From Streptomyces sp. B1I3 (GTDB lineage: Bacteria; Actinomycetota; Actinomycetes; Streptomycetales; Streptomycetaceae): 64,000 bases of DNA. How positions within the stretch are numbered: position 1 is the first letter of the stretch; each line of letters begins with the position of its first letter. Below are positions 15,916 through 25,241 of the stretch, piece by piece. The notes beneath the pieces are model-generated. The model saw nothing but the letters and a program-made list of their open reading frames with translations. It made no database searches and had not been told where the DNA came from. The position numbers and the translations under genes are program-made. The stretch is from the NCBI RefSeq assembly GCF_030816615.1, contig NZ_JAUSYD010000001.1:5230501-5294500 (forward strand), written 5' to 3'.

Positions 15916-17253
15916 ATGACCATGCCGCTGCGCGGCAACAGGGATTTCCGGCTGCTCTGGATGAGCGGCCTGTTCGCGGTCCTGGGAGGGCAGATGAGTG
16001 CTCTCGCCCTTCCCCTGCTGGTACTCAAGGAGACCGGTTCCGCGGTACAGGCCGGGGCCGTCGGGACGGTGTCCGTGGGAGCCGTGCTGATCACGATGCT
16101 GCCCGGCGGTGTGGTGGCGGACCGTGTCGAACGCCGCCGGCTGATGAGGCTGTGCGACGTCGGCAGCCTGGCCGTCGTCACCGCCCTCACCGCGGCCGTC
16201 TGGTCCGGGCACGCCCCCATGCCACTCGTCCTGCTCGTCGCCGCGGCGGGAGCGGTGATCAGCAGCATCTACGGGCCGGCCGTCTTCGGCCTGATGCGCG
16301 CTGTCGTCCCGGCGGACCAGATGGGCACCGCCACCGCACGGCTCCAGGCACGCACCCATACGGCCCGGCTCGTCGGACCGCTCGTCGGGGGAGCGCTGTT
16401 CGGTGTCCACCCGGCCCTGCCGTTCGCGGCCGAGGCACTGGGCCTGTTCCTGTCGACCGTCTGCGTGGCCCTCGTCCGCACCCGCTCCCGGGCCAGGACG
16501 AAGGCGGGCGCCGTGTTCAGCAGGCGCGAGCTCATGGCGGGCCTGACGTTCCTGTGGGCGATCCCGTATCTGCGTACGGTTCTTCTCGTCTTCGGCCTCG
16601 GCATGAACTTCGCGTTCGGGGCTCTCACCTTCACCGCCCTGACCGCGTTCTCCGAAGGCGGCCGTTCCGGCGTCGGCGGTGGCTTCGTCCTCACCTGCGT
16701 CTCCGCGGGGGCACTGGCCGGGGCGCTGCTCGCGCCGCGGATCAGCCCCGACCGGCACGCGCGGGCCCTGATCCTCATCACCTGCTGGAGCTGCGTGGTG
16801 GCAGCCGGGACGATGGCCTGGACCGGCCGACCGCTGGTGGCCGGGATCATGTGCGCGCTCTGCATGTGCCTGTCGACGATCGCCAGCATCGGATTCCTCT
16901 CGAAGCTCCTGATCGTGACCCCGGAGGAGAGAGTGGGCCGGGTACAGAGCGCGGCCGGCTTCCTGTCCTCCATGGTCCAGCCGTTCGGGCCGCTGGCCGG
17001 CGGAGCCCTGATGACCGCTTTCGGCGCCCGCTGGGCCTTCTCCCTGACCGGCTGTGTGCTGGCCGTGTCCGCCCTCGTGGTCACCCTCGCCCCCTCCGCG
17101 CGGGCAGAGCCGTCCCCGCACCTGGAGGCGGTCCCGGCCGGCCCGCCGGAGCCGGGCACCGGCCCCACGTCGGCGCCCGGCCCGGACCGCGTACCGGCGC
17201 CCGGCTCCGACCACGCGCCGTCCGGCGCCGACCGAGCCGTTCCCGCGGACTGA
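15916..17253 (+). CDS. MFS transporter, probable lanthipeptide exporter
   Basis: 445 residues with about twelve hydrophobic segments. The start (MPLRGNRDFRLLWMSGLFAVLGG, split here by its first helix) and GGVVADRVERRR between helices 2 and 3 match the MFS_3/enterobactin-exporter-like branch. The C-terminal 55 residues are a hydrophilic Pro/Gly-rich tail. It lies between the precursor and LanKC on the same strand. Class III clusters more often carry ABC exporters, so an MFS pump as peptide exporter or self-resistance protein is inference. ATG 15916 has GGGAG upstream. Confidence 0.85.
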   Translation: MTMPLRGNRDFRLLWMSGLFAVLGGQMSALALPLLVLKETGSAVQAGAVGTVSVGAVLITMLPGGVVADRVERRRLMRLCDVGSLAVVTALTAAVWSGHAPMPLVLLVAAAGAVISSIYGPAVFGLMRAVVPADQMGTATARLQARTHTARLVGPLVGGALFGVHPALPFAAEALGLFLSTVCVALVRTRSRARTKAGAVFSRRELMAGLTFLWAIPYLRTVLLVFGLGMNFAFGALTFTALTAFSEGGRSGVGGGFVLTCVSAGALAGALLAPRISPDRHARALILITCWSCVVAAGTMAWTGRPLVAGIMCALCMCLSTIASIGFLSKLLIVTPEERVGRVQSAAGFLSSMVQPFGPLAGGALMTAFGARWAFSLTGCVLAVSALVVTLAPSARAEPSPHLEAVPAGPPEPGTGPTSAPGPDRVPAPGSDHAPSGADRAVPAD

Positions 17254-17362
17254 GAACCGGGCCCCGCCGCACTCGAGGACCGGGCCCCGCGAACCGGACA
17301 CGACCCAGCCACCCCACCGCCACCGTCGGCGCTCCCGGCGGGCTTCGAGAGGAGAGCCGCGC

Positions 17363-19990
17363 GTGCCAGGCATCCAGGAAACCCAGCTGTACTGCCTCGC
17401 CGACCGTACGTACTTCGACACCCCGGCCCGGCTGCCCGACGAGGAGTCCCGGTACCGGCTCGGCACCGACCCGCCTCCGGCGGGCTGGCGCCGCGAGGCC
17501 GTGGGCCTGTGGACGTCCCTGGTGCCCGAGCACACCGCGCCGGCCGAGCAGGGCTGGAAGATCCATGTGTCCACCGTCCCCGGCGAGGCCGAGGCCACCC
17601 TGCGGGACACCGCCCGCATCTGCCTGCGCCACGGGGTGCCATTCAAGTTCCTGCGCAGCGAGCAGGCGCTGTCGCTGATGGCGGGCAAGTACGTGAACCG
17701 CAGCGGCGCGGGCAAGTTCATCGCGGTCTACCCGCCCGACGAGGCCGTGTTCCTGACGCTGGCCGACGAACTGTCCCGGGCCCTGGCCGGGCGCAGCGGC
17801 CCCTACGTCCTCAGCGACCTGCGGATCGGCGACGCCCCGGTGTACACGCGCTACGGCGCCTTCGTCCCCCGCTGGTGCGACGACGCCGGCGGCCGCCGGG
17901 TCCTGGCCCTGCGGAACCCCGACGGCGAGCTGGTCCCCGACGAACGCGGTGTGGTCTTCCGGACGCCCGCGTGGGTCGAAGTGCCCGCCGCCCTGCGGCC
18001 GCACCTCGCGGCGCGCGCCGCCGCCCGCGACGACAGCTTCCCCTACACCGTCACCGAGGCCCTCCAGTTCTCCAACGCCGGCGGTATCTACCTGGCCGTG
18101 GACCGGGAGACGGGCCGGCGCCTGGTGCTGCGGGAGGCGCGCCCGCACTGCGGCCTCGACGGCGTGGGCGACGACGCCGTCACCCGCCTGCACCGCGAGC
18201 ACCGGGCCCTGACGGCGCTGGCCGGGCTGGACTGCGTCCCGGAGGTGTACGGGGTACGGACCGTCTGGGAGCACCACTTCCTGATCGAGGAGCACATCGA
18301 GGGGAACACGCTGCTGGAGGAGATCACGGCCCGTTTCGCCCTCGTACGCGGAGCGGAGTCGGCCGACGACCTCGCTCCCTACGTCGCATGGGCCGACGCG
18401 ACGGCGGGCGAGCTCTCCCGGGCGCTGGAGGCGATCCACGCGCGGGGTCTGCGCTTCGGCGACCTGCACCCCTCCAACATCATCGTCCGGCCCGACGGGC
18501 GTATCGCCCTCGTCGACTTCGAGTACGCCACCGCGCTCGACGACGAGGTCACCCCGCTGGCCGGCGCCCCGGGCCTCCAGGCGCCCCCCGGCACCCCGGG
18601 GGCGGAGGCCGACGCGTACGCACTCTGGGCGACCTGGCTCGCCATGCTGATGCCGGTCATGGAGATGGCCGGACTCGAGAGGGCGAAGGCCCTCACCCTG
18701 GAAAGCTGGGCCCGCCGCCGGTACGGCCTGCCGGCCGGGGCGGGCCCGCGCCGGCCAGGACTGCTGCGCGGCCTGGACGCCTCACGACGCCGCGAGGCCG
18801 AGGTGGCCGCCCTGTTCGAAGGGCCCGAGGTGGACTGGGCGGGGATCCGCACCCGCCTGCTGGCCGGGATCCACGCCGGGGCCACACCCGGACGGGCGGA
18901 CCGTCTCTTCCCGGGTGGCCCGGATCTCTTCGCCACCGGCGGGACCGATCTCGCGAACGGCGCCGCCGGTGTCCTGTACGCCCTGCACCGGGTGGGCGCC
19001 CCCGTCCCCGAGGAGTGGACCGACTGGCTCGCGGCCGCGGCGCTCCGCAGGGACCCCGCCGGGGCGGGCGGGCTCTTCGACGGGCTGCCGGGCACGGCCC
19101 TGGTGCTCTCGCTCCTGGGACGCGGGGACCAGGGGCGCGAGTTGTGGGACCGTGCGATGTCCGCCGCGTCGCCGACGGCATCGGCGGATCTGTTCACCGG
19201 GCGCGCGGGCATCGCGCTCGCCGCTCTGCGCATGGCCCGTGCCGGCGGGACGGCCCCCGACACCCGGCTGGTCGAGACGGCCCTGCGCACCGCCCGGGAC
19301 CTGGACCGGCTGGTGCGGGGCGAACATGTGGACGGCCTGCGCCTCCCGGAGTCGGCGGGACTGCTGCGCGGGCTGAGCGGAGCCGCCCTGCTCCACCTGG
19401 AACTGCACACGCTGACCGGCGAGGCGTGGCTGCGCCCGGCGGCACGCGCCGCCTTGGAGCGCGAGGCCGGGCACATCGTCGCCATGCCTGACGGCACGCT
19501 CCAGGTACGGGACGGCCGGCGCCATCTGCTCTACCTGAGCCAGGGCAGTGCGGGCGCCGCGCTGGTGGCGCAGGCGTACACGGCACGGCACGAGGACCCC
19601 GTACTGAGCGCCCTGATACCGGGCGTGCGCAAGGGCTGCGTCATGGAGTTCGTGCGCGAACCGGGGCTGTTCACGGGGCGGACGGGGCTCGTCGCCACCG
19701 CTGGCCAGCTCGGTCCGGGGTCCCGGACCGGAGCCGGTGTCCTGGCCTCCGTACGCAATCTGGCCTGGCACCTGGTCGCCGACGAGGACCGGCTGCTCGT
19801 CCCGGGCGCGACCCTGCGGCGCTTCTCCGCCGACCTCGGCACGGGGGCGGCCGGTGTCCTCCTCGGCCTGCACTTCCTGTCGGGCGGAGAGGGCGGGGCC
19901 GGGGCCGGGAAGGATCCTGCCGGTCTGCTGGAACTGCTCACCCTCGGCCGAGGAGTTCCAGGGCCGTCCGCCGGGGCGCCGCGGGGGTAG
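17363..19990 (+). CDS. lanKC: Class III lanthionine synthetase LanKC (lyase-kinase-cyclase)
   Basis: 875 residues in the three-part class III order. The N-terminal lyase region has LYCLADRTYFDTP and GWKIHVST; the central Ser/Thr kinase has LRFGDLHPSNIIV and ALVDFEYATALDD; the C-terminal LanC-like domain shows LFDGLPGTALVLSLL, LFTGRAGIALAAL and LGTGAAGVLLGLHFL. No Cys-His zinc ligand pair is visible in the cyclase part, which is normal for class III. It should phosphorylate Ser in the 53-residue precursor, eliminate phosphate to Dha and close thioether (and possibly labionin) rings. Start GTG 17363 follows GAGAGGAG. Its last 53 bases overlap the convergent SARP gene. Confidence 0.93.
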   Translation: MPGIQETQLYCLADRTYFDTPARLPDEESRYRLGTDPPPAGWRREAVGLWTSLVPEHTAPAEQGWKIHVSTVPGEAEATLRDTARICLRHGVPFKFLRSEQALSLMAGKYVNRSGAGKFIAVYPPDEAVFLTLADELSRALAGRSGPYVLSDLRIGDAPVYTRYGAFVPRWCDDAGGRRVLALRNPDGELVPDERGVVFRTPAWVEVPAALRPHLAARAAARDDSFPYTVTEALQFSNAGGIYLAVDRETGRRLVLREARPHCGLDGVGDDAVTRLHREHRALTALAGLDCVPEVYGVRTVWEHHFLIEEHIEGNTLLEEITARFALVRGAESADDLAPYVAWADATAGELSRALEAIHARGLRFGDLHPSNIIVRPDGRIALVDFEYATALDDEVTPLAGAPGLQAPPGTPGAEADAYALWATWLAMLMPVMEMAGLERAKALTLESWARRRYGLPAGAGPRRPGLLRGLDASRRREAEVAALFEGPEVDWAGIRTRLLAGIHAGATPGRADRLFPGGPDLFATGGTDLANGAAGVLYALHRVGAPVPEEWTDWLAAAALRRDPAGAGGLFDGLPGTALVLSLLGRGDQGRELWDRAMSAASPTASADLFTGRAGIALAALRMARAGGTAPDTRLVETALRTARDLDRLVRGEHVDGLRLPESAGLLRGLSGAALLHLELHTLTGEAWLRPAARAALEREAGHIVAMPDGTLQVRDGRRHLLYLSQGSAGAALVAQAYTARHEDPVLSALIPGVRKGCVMEFVREPGLFTGRTGLVATAGQLGPGSRTGAGVLASVRNLAWHLVADEDRLLVPGATLRRFSADLGTGAAGVLLGLHFLSGGEGGAGAGKDPAGLLELLTLGRGVPGPSAGAPRG

Positions 19991-21815
19991 CGACGTCCTC
20001 GCCGGGGCCCGCGCTCTCGCGGGCGTACAGGCCGAGCAGGCGTGGCACCTCGTACAGCGCCGCGTGTGCGGTGACCTCACCGGGGGGAGAGGTCACCGCA
20101 CCGGTGTCGATGAGCGCCTCGACGGCGCGGATGGCCGCCCGTTCGTCCAGGCCCAGTGCCGCCATCGCCCGCTCCAGGGTGAAACCGCCGTCCCGTGTGT
20201 GATCGGCGAGCCGCGTCAGCGCCGCGCGGTTGCGGGCGCTCAGGTCCTGCCAGCCCGCCGCGATCCGCGACCGGACGGACACGTCCCCGGCGACCAGTTC
20301 GTCCAGGGCCGTCCACGGGTCCTCGATCCGGGCCGCGTACTCCGCCAGCGGCAGGTGCCGCAGCACCGCCAGCCGCATGCCGCCCACCACGACCGCCAGG
20401 GGCAGCGCCCCGCAGGCCCGGACGATGCGCAGCGCCGCGGCGGGATCCGTCCGCAGGCGGTCCACACCGATCAGCTTCCCCAGCAGCTCCGACGACTCCG
20501 CCTCCTCGGGCGGGGACAGGGCGATCCGGTGCACGGGTGCCAGGCCGGCCAGTTGCCCGCGCGCGGTCAGGATGACCGAGCACCGCCCCGACCGGGGCAG
20601 CAGCCCACGCACCGACGCCTCGTCGACCACGTCGTCCAGCACGAGCAGTGCCCGGTGCCGGGACAGCCAGTCCTGCCACGCGGTCTCGGCCTCCGCCGCG
20701 TCGGGCCGGCCCGAGGTCTCCACGCCGCACAGCCGTAGCAGTTCGTCCAGCATGCCGGTGCGACCGCGTGCGGTGCCGTCCTGCCGCCGGACCCGCACGT
20801 GCACGCGCCCGTCGGGGAAACCGTCCGTGAGCAGGTGCGCCGCCCGGACGGCCAGCGCCGACTTGCCCACCCCGGCGGGGCCGGTGACGACGAGCACGCC
20901 GCCGTCCGGGGCGCCCGCCACCGGGAGCAGCCGCGCCAGTTCGTCCTCACGGCCGGTGAAGTCCCGGATGTCCGCGGGCAACGACACGTCGCGCGAGGCC
21001 TTGCGCGGGGCGGCGGGCCTGACGGGGGTTCCCCGCCCGAGTATCCGTCCGTAGAGGGCGGCCAGAGCCGGGCTGGGCTCCAACCCCAGCTCCCTGGAGA
21101 GAAGCTGCCGGTAGTCGTCGTACACCTCCAGCGCCTCCGCCTGCCGGCCGGACTGGTGCAGGGAGTTCATCCAGGCCGCGCGGAGCCGTTCCCTCAGCGG
21201 GTGCCGCTCCACCAGGTCCCGCAGGCCGTCCACCGCGACGGCCGCCCTGCCCGTCTCGGTCTCGGCCTCCGCCCAGTCCTCGTAGACCGTGAGGCACCGG
21301 GCCTCCAGCCTCTCGGCCTCCTCCGCGACCACGGCGGAGTCCCGGAGGTCGTGCAGTGGGGGCCGCTCCCCCCAGAGGTCCAGCGCCTCCCGCAGGAGCC
21401 GTGCCGCGGTGCGCAGATCCCCCCGCTCCCCGGCCGCCCGGCCCGCCCGGGCCAGCGCCCGGAAGCGCAGGGTGTCCAGCTCACCCTCCTCGATCCGCAG
21501 CCGGTAGCCGCCGCAGCCGTGCACCACCCGGTCCCGGTCGCCTCCGTCCACGGCCGCGAAGAGCGTCCGGGCGGCACTGACGTAGACCTGGAGGTTCTTG
21601 CGCGCGGTCCGGGGCGGCGCCTCGGGCCACACCACGTCGGTCAGTACGTCGACCGGTACCGGGGTGTTGGGGCGGGACAGCAGGGTGGCCAGGACCAGCC
21701 GCTGCTTGCGCGGGCCGAGCGGCAGCGGTCTGCCGTCGACCGCGGCCGTCAGTGGTCCCAGCAGCGAGAAGTACACGGCGCCGACGGGACCGGGGCGAGC
21801 GGGGGGACGGGTCAT
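19938..21815 (-). CDS. SARP-family regulator with NB-ARC ATPase domain
   Basis: 625 residues: an OmpR-type winged helix (VYFSLLGPLTAAVDGRPLPL, then GPRKQRLVLATLL), a bacterial transcriptional activation domain, and an NB-ARC ATPase with Walker A GPAGVGKSALAV, LLVLDDVVDE, VILTAR and GALPLAV. There is no long TPR tail, so it is a mid-size AfsR-like SARP. Such proteins activate natural-product operons at direct heptamer repeats; ATACCGC repeats with 11-bp period lie upstream of the class III precursor. AGGAGG precedes ATG 21815. It follows the LAL gene on the same strand and is probably cotranscribed. Likely pathway-specific activator of the RiPP island. Confidence 0.85.
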   Translation of the reverse strand: MTRPPARPGPVGAVYFSLLGPLTAAVDGRPLPLGPRKQRLVLATLLSRPNTPVPVDVLTDVVWPEAPPRTARKNLQVYVSAARTLFAAVDGGDRDRVVHGCGGYRLRIEEGELDTLRFRALARAGRAAGERGDLRTAARLLREALDLWGERPPLHDLRDSAVVAEEAERLEARCLTVYEDWAEAETETGRAAVAVDGLRDLVERHPLRERLRAAWMNSLHQSGRQAEALEVYDDYRQLLSRELGLEPSPALAALYGRILGRGTPVRPAAPRKASRDVSLPADIRDFTGREDELARLLPVAGAPDGGVLVVTGPAGVGKSALAVRAAHLLTDGFPDGRVHVRVRRQDGTARGRTGMLDELLRLCGVETSGRPDAAEAETAWQDWLSRHRALLVLDDVVDEASVRGLLPRSGRCSVILTARGQLAGLAPVHRIALSPPEEAESSELLGKLIGVDRLRTDPAAALRIVRACGALPLAVVVGGMRLAVLRHLPLAEYAARIEDPWTALDELVAGDVSVRSRIAAGWQDLSARNRAALTRLADHTRDGGFTLERAMAALGLDERAAIRAVEALIDTGAVTSPPGEVTAHAALYEVPRLLGLYARESAGPGEDVATPAAPRRTALELLGRG

Positions 21816-22039
21816 CAGCGGACCTCCTGGTCGGGGGAGGGGCGACAAGCTGCCGTACACCGGCCGATCCTGCCGCGACACGGAACGGCGCACATCGGTA
21901 CCCGTCCCGCATCTTCCGGGGCGCGCCCCGGCCCCCTGCCGCCCCCGGCCCCCATATTGCGCGGGGTTCCCCCCATCCCGGCGGTCCGCTCCCCCAGGGC
22001 GACCGTGCGGGCACGGCCCGCACCGGCAGGGGCCTGGCC

Positions 22040-24955
22040 TCAGGGCCGGTCGACGACGCACTCCGCGGCGAACTCGCACAGGGCCGTACGGTTGGCCCGG
22101 CCCGTCTTGCTGAGCAGACTGGCCAGGTGCTTCTCCACCGTGCGGGGTGAGATGGACAGCCGCTGGGCTATCTGCTGGTTTCCCGGCCGGTCCGCCAGCA
22201 GCACGAACACCTCGTACTCGCGCGGAGTCACCCCGTTGGTCCGCAGCGGCGGCGGGATCCGGTCCCGGCCGCCGCGGTGCTGGGTCACGCTCACCCCGGC
22301 CTGCCGCAGGGCCGCCCGGCACGCAGCCGCCGGCGGCTGCACCCCGGCCTCGTAGAAGTACTCCTCCGCGGTGCGCAGCCAGAGGACCGGCTCGCCCCAC
22401 CCGTCGGCGAGCGCCGCGTCCGCGACCAGGCGCAGACCGAGGTGGCGGGCCACCGGAAAGGCCGCGGACCGGGCGTGGAAGGCGGCCATCCGCCGTGCGG
22501 CGCCTGCCCGGTCGCCCTCCCGGCCGAGCAGCACCGCCTCGGCCAGTTCGAGGAACTGGCGGTTCCATGCCAGGGCGGCACCGGGCGCGCCGGCCACTTC
22601 CTCGTACTCGCCGCGCGCCCCCTCACCCGCCAGCACCCGCAGCAGCGGCCGCAGCCCGTAGCGGCCGCTCAGGTAGTAGTAGCTCGGGTGGTCGCGCTCC
22701 CAGGCCAGCACGGCGTCGAGGTCGGCGAGCGCCCGGGGGCGGTCCTCCTCCAGGAGCGCGCCGATGGCCCCGCAGAAACCCAGCCGCAGGGGCACCAGGG
22801 CGGACTGTTCCCCTCCCGCCCTGCGGAAGGCGGCAAGCGCACGGTCCGTCTCCCGCCGCCGGCCGCGGTGCGCCGCCGCCGCCGCCCCGGCCAGCAGCAG
22901 GTACCGGTGGGCGCCGTGGTTGCCGATCCTGGCGCTGGCCTCCACCGACCGTCCGGTGATCTCCTCCGCCTCGTCCCACCGGGCGCACATCACCGCGTTC
23001 ATCGCGAGCAGTCCGTCGACCGTCTGCGCCAGCAGCAGCGAACCCAGCTCCGCGGCCGCCGCCCGCGCCGAGTGCAGACGGCTCGCGTCGCCGGTCCGCA
23101 TGAAACCGTTCACCCCCAGCCGCACCAGGGCCTCGACCCGCCACAGCGGCAGGGAGTGCTCGGTGGACAGGGCGAGCATCCGCTCCAGACAGGCGTCGGC
23201 CGCGTCGAAACCCCTCTCCCGGGAGAGCAGCGCCAGCAACTGCCAGGCCTGGCAGGCCACGACCGGCAGTCCCTCCGCCTCCGCGGTCTCCGCGGCCTCG
23301 CGGGCGGCCTGTTCCACCGCTTCCGGCTCCCGCCGGTCCTCGCCGGGGAGCAGCGAGAGGTGTCCGTCGACGACCGCGAGCGACGCACGGCGCGCCGGGG
23401 ACGGTGACGGCCCGAACAGGTCCTGTGCCGCGCCTATCTGCCGGGCCGTGTCGGCGGCCCTCTCCGCCATGACGGCCACCCAGGCGATCTTGATGTGGGC
23501 ATCCCCCCGCCGGGCGGCCGCCTCGGAACGCGCGGGTACCGGGGGCAGGGCGTCGGCCAGGGCCAGCGCGCCGTCCAGGTCACCGCCTTCGGCCAGGGCC
23601 ACCGCCAGGGACTCGGTGACGGCGGCCAGATCACTCTCCGCCGCCAGGGAGCGGGCACGTTCCAGCAGCACCACGGCCGAGCCGTGCGAACCCGCGGCGA
23701 GCATCCGCCGTCCCGCCTCGGCGAACTGGCGGGCGGCGCCCGCACGGTTGCCCGCAGCGAGCTCCAGTGACGCCACCAGCTGGCGCCGGTCCTCGTCGAG
23801 CGGCTCCCCGGAGTGCTCCACGGCCGCGGCGGCACGCCGGGCGAGTGCGGCGCGCTCGGCCGGTGCGAGGGAGGAGACCAGCGCCTCCGCGGTCAGGGTG
23901 TGCCGGAAGGTGTAGCGGTCGGGGGCCGCTCCGTCGGGGGCGATCACCCCCGTCTCGACGGCGGACCTCAGGTGGGTGAACAGGGCCCGGTCCTCCAGCC
24001 CGGTGACGGTCTGCAGGACCGCCACGGAGAACTGGCTGCCGAGGGTGGCGGCCGTCAGCAGGAGGTCCCGCACCGGCTCGTCCATCCGGTCGAGCCGATG
24101 GGACCAGCTCCGCAGGATGCGTGACGGCAAGGACCCGTCCGGCTGTTCCGCCGCCTCCCAGCCGCCTTCGGTACGCCGCAGCCTGCCCGTGTCGAGCAGG
24201 TCGTCGAGCAGCACCTCGACCAGGTAGGGGTTGCCCGCCGCGCGTTCGACCAGACGCTGCTGGACCGCCGCGGGTATGTCCTCGGGCGGCGTCTCCAGGC
24301 AGGCGCCGGTCAGGGTCCGCACCTGCGCGTCACCGAGGCCCTCCAACTCCATCACCGTCGCGGTGTGACGCTGCTCGGCGGAGCGCACGAGGTCCAGCGC
24401 CGTCCCCGGGTGGGGGCGCAGGGTGCCCAGCAGCAGGACGGGCAGGTCCGCCAGGTTGTCGATGACGTACTCGACGACCGCGACGGTCTCCGTGTCGCAG
24501 TCGTGCAGGTCCTCCAGCAGCACCACGCAGCCGGTGTCGCGACCCAGGACCGACAGCAGCCGCAGCAGGGCCTCGGCCAGTTCGACCACGGTCTCCGTGT
24601 AGCCGGCGGACTCCCCGTCCCGCCACTCCGGCACCAGCCTGGCCAACGCCGGGTGGTACGGGACCAGTTCCGGGTCCGTCGGCGTGCCCGCGGCCCGGAA
24701 GTGGGACGACAGGGCCTCCACCAGCGGGCGGAACGGCACGACCAGACCGGTGGAGCCCGCCCGTCCACGCAGCACCGGCATGCCCAGTGCATAGGCCCGG
24801 TAGGCGCATTCGCCCACCAGCCGGGACTTGCCGATCCCCGCTTCACCGACGAGGAACAGCGCGCGCCCCGAACGCCGGCGTGCGGCGTCCAGGGCGCTGC
24901 TCAGCAGGCCGATCTCCTCGTCACGCCCGACGGTGACCGGCGAATTCGCACGCAT
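22040..24955 (-). CDS. LuxR-family large ATP-binding (LAL) regulator
   Basis: 971 residues. An N-terminal AAA domain begins SPVTVGRDEEIGLLSSAL with Walker A GEAGIGKSRLV near residue 37 and Walker B VVLLEDLHDCD. A long TPR-like helical region follows, and the LuxR helix-turn-helix closes the protein (TPREYEVFVLLADRPGNQQI, then AQRLSISPRTVEKHLASLL). This is the architecture of LAL proteins (MalT/PikD type), many of which activate secondary-metabolite clusters. It sits between the LanM/precursor pair and the SARP on one strand, so regulation of the lanthipeptide genes is the obvious hypothesis. Confidence 0.88.
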   Translation of the reverse strand: MRANSPVTVGRDEEIGLLSSALDAARRRSGRALFLVGEAGIGKSRLVGECAYRAYALGMPVLRGRAGSTGLVVPFRPLVEALSSHFRAAGTPTDPELVPYHPALARLVPEWRDGESAGYTETVVELAEALLRLLSVLGRDTGCVVLLEDLHDCDTETVAVVEYVIDNLADLPVLLLGTLRPHPGTALDLVRSAEQRHTATVMELEGLGDAQVRTLTGACLETPPEDIPAAVQQRLVERAAGNPYLVEVLLDDLLDTGRLRRTEGGWEAAEQPDGSLPSRILRSWSHRLDRMDEPVRDLLLTAATLGSQFSVAVLQTVTGLEDRALFTHLRSAVETGVIAPDGAAPDRYTFRHTLTAEALVSSLAPAERAALARRAAAAVEHSGEPLDEDRRQLVASLELAAGNRAGAARQFAEAGRRMLAAGSHGSAVVLLERARSLAAESDLAAVTESLAVALAEGGDLDGALALADALPPVPARSEAAARRGDAHIKIAWVAVMAERAADTARQIGAAQDLFGPSPSPARRASLAVVDGHLSLLPGEDRREPEAVEQAAREAAETAEAEGLPVVACQAWQLLALLSRERGFDAADACLERMLALSTEHSLPLWRVEALVRLGVNGFMRTGDASRLHSARAAAAELGSLLLAQTVDGLLAMNAVMCARWDEAEEITGRSVEASARIGNHGAHRYLLLAGAAAAAHRGRRRETDRALAAFRRAGGEQSALVPLRLGFCGAIGALLEEDRPRALADLDAVLAWERDHPSYYYLSGRYGLRPLLRVLAGEGARGEYEEVAGAPGAALAWNRQFLELAEAVLLGREGDRAGAARRMAAFHARSAAFPVARHLGLRLVADAALADGWGEPVLWLRTAEEYFYEAGVQPPAAACRAALRQAGVSVTQHRGGRDRIPPPLRTNGVTPREYEVFVLLADRPGNQQIAQRLSISPRTVEKHLASLLSKTGRANRTALCEFAAECVVDRP

Positions 24956-25035
24956 GGCCGCAGGCTACTGGAGCCGTACAGAGTGCGGCAGTAGGCACAT
25001 TCCCGCTCAGGACGGTGCGCCCCGGTGGGAATGGG

Positions 25036-25230
25036 TCACATCGGGACCGTGAAGGTGGTCCAGGGCAGGTCGGGGCCGACCGGGTCCCCGTCCGTGGCAC
25101 TGAGAAGCCTGCTGCGCAGGCCCAGCCCGCCGCGGTTGCCGAGCGAGATGCGGCCGGCGGGGTGCTCGGTGGCGCCCTCGTGCGCCGTGGCGACGTCCGT
25201 GTACCCGGCCGAATCGCTGATCTGCGTCAT
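25036..25230 (-). CDS. Candidate class II lanthipeptide-like precursor without cysteine
   Basis: 64 residues starting MTQISDSAGYTDVATAHEG. A leader-like part ends in NRGG, a double-glycine-type site, followed by LGLRSRLLSATDGDPVG and a tail ending PWTTFTVPM. The ATG lies 12 bases after the LanM stop, so the two are coupled. The putative core has Ser and Thr but no Cys, so LanM could dehydrate it but not form lanthionine unless the real substrate is elsewhere. I do not recognise the family. It may be a dehydrated linear peptide, a D-amino-acid peptide, or a small protein unrelated to LanM. Confidence 0.6.
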   Translation of the reverse strand: MTQISDSAGYTDVATAHEGATEHPAGRISLGNRGGLGLRSRLLSATDGDPVGPDLPWTTFTVPM

Positions 25231-25241
25231 CTCTGCCTCAT

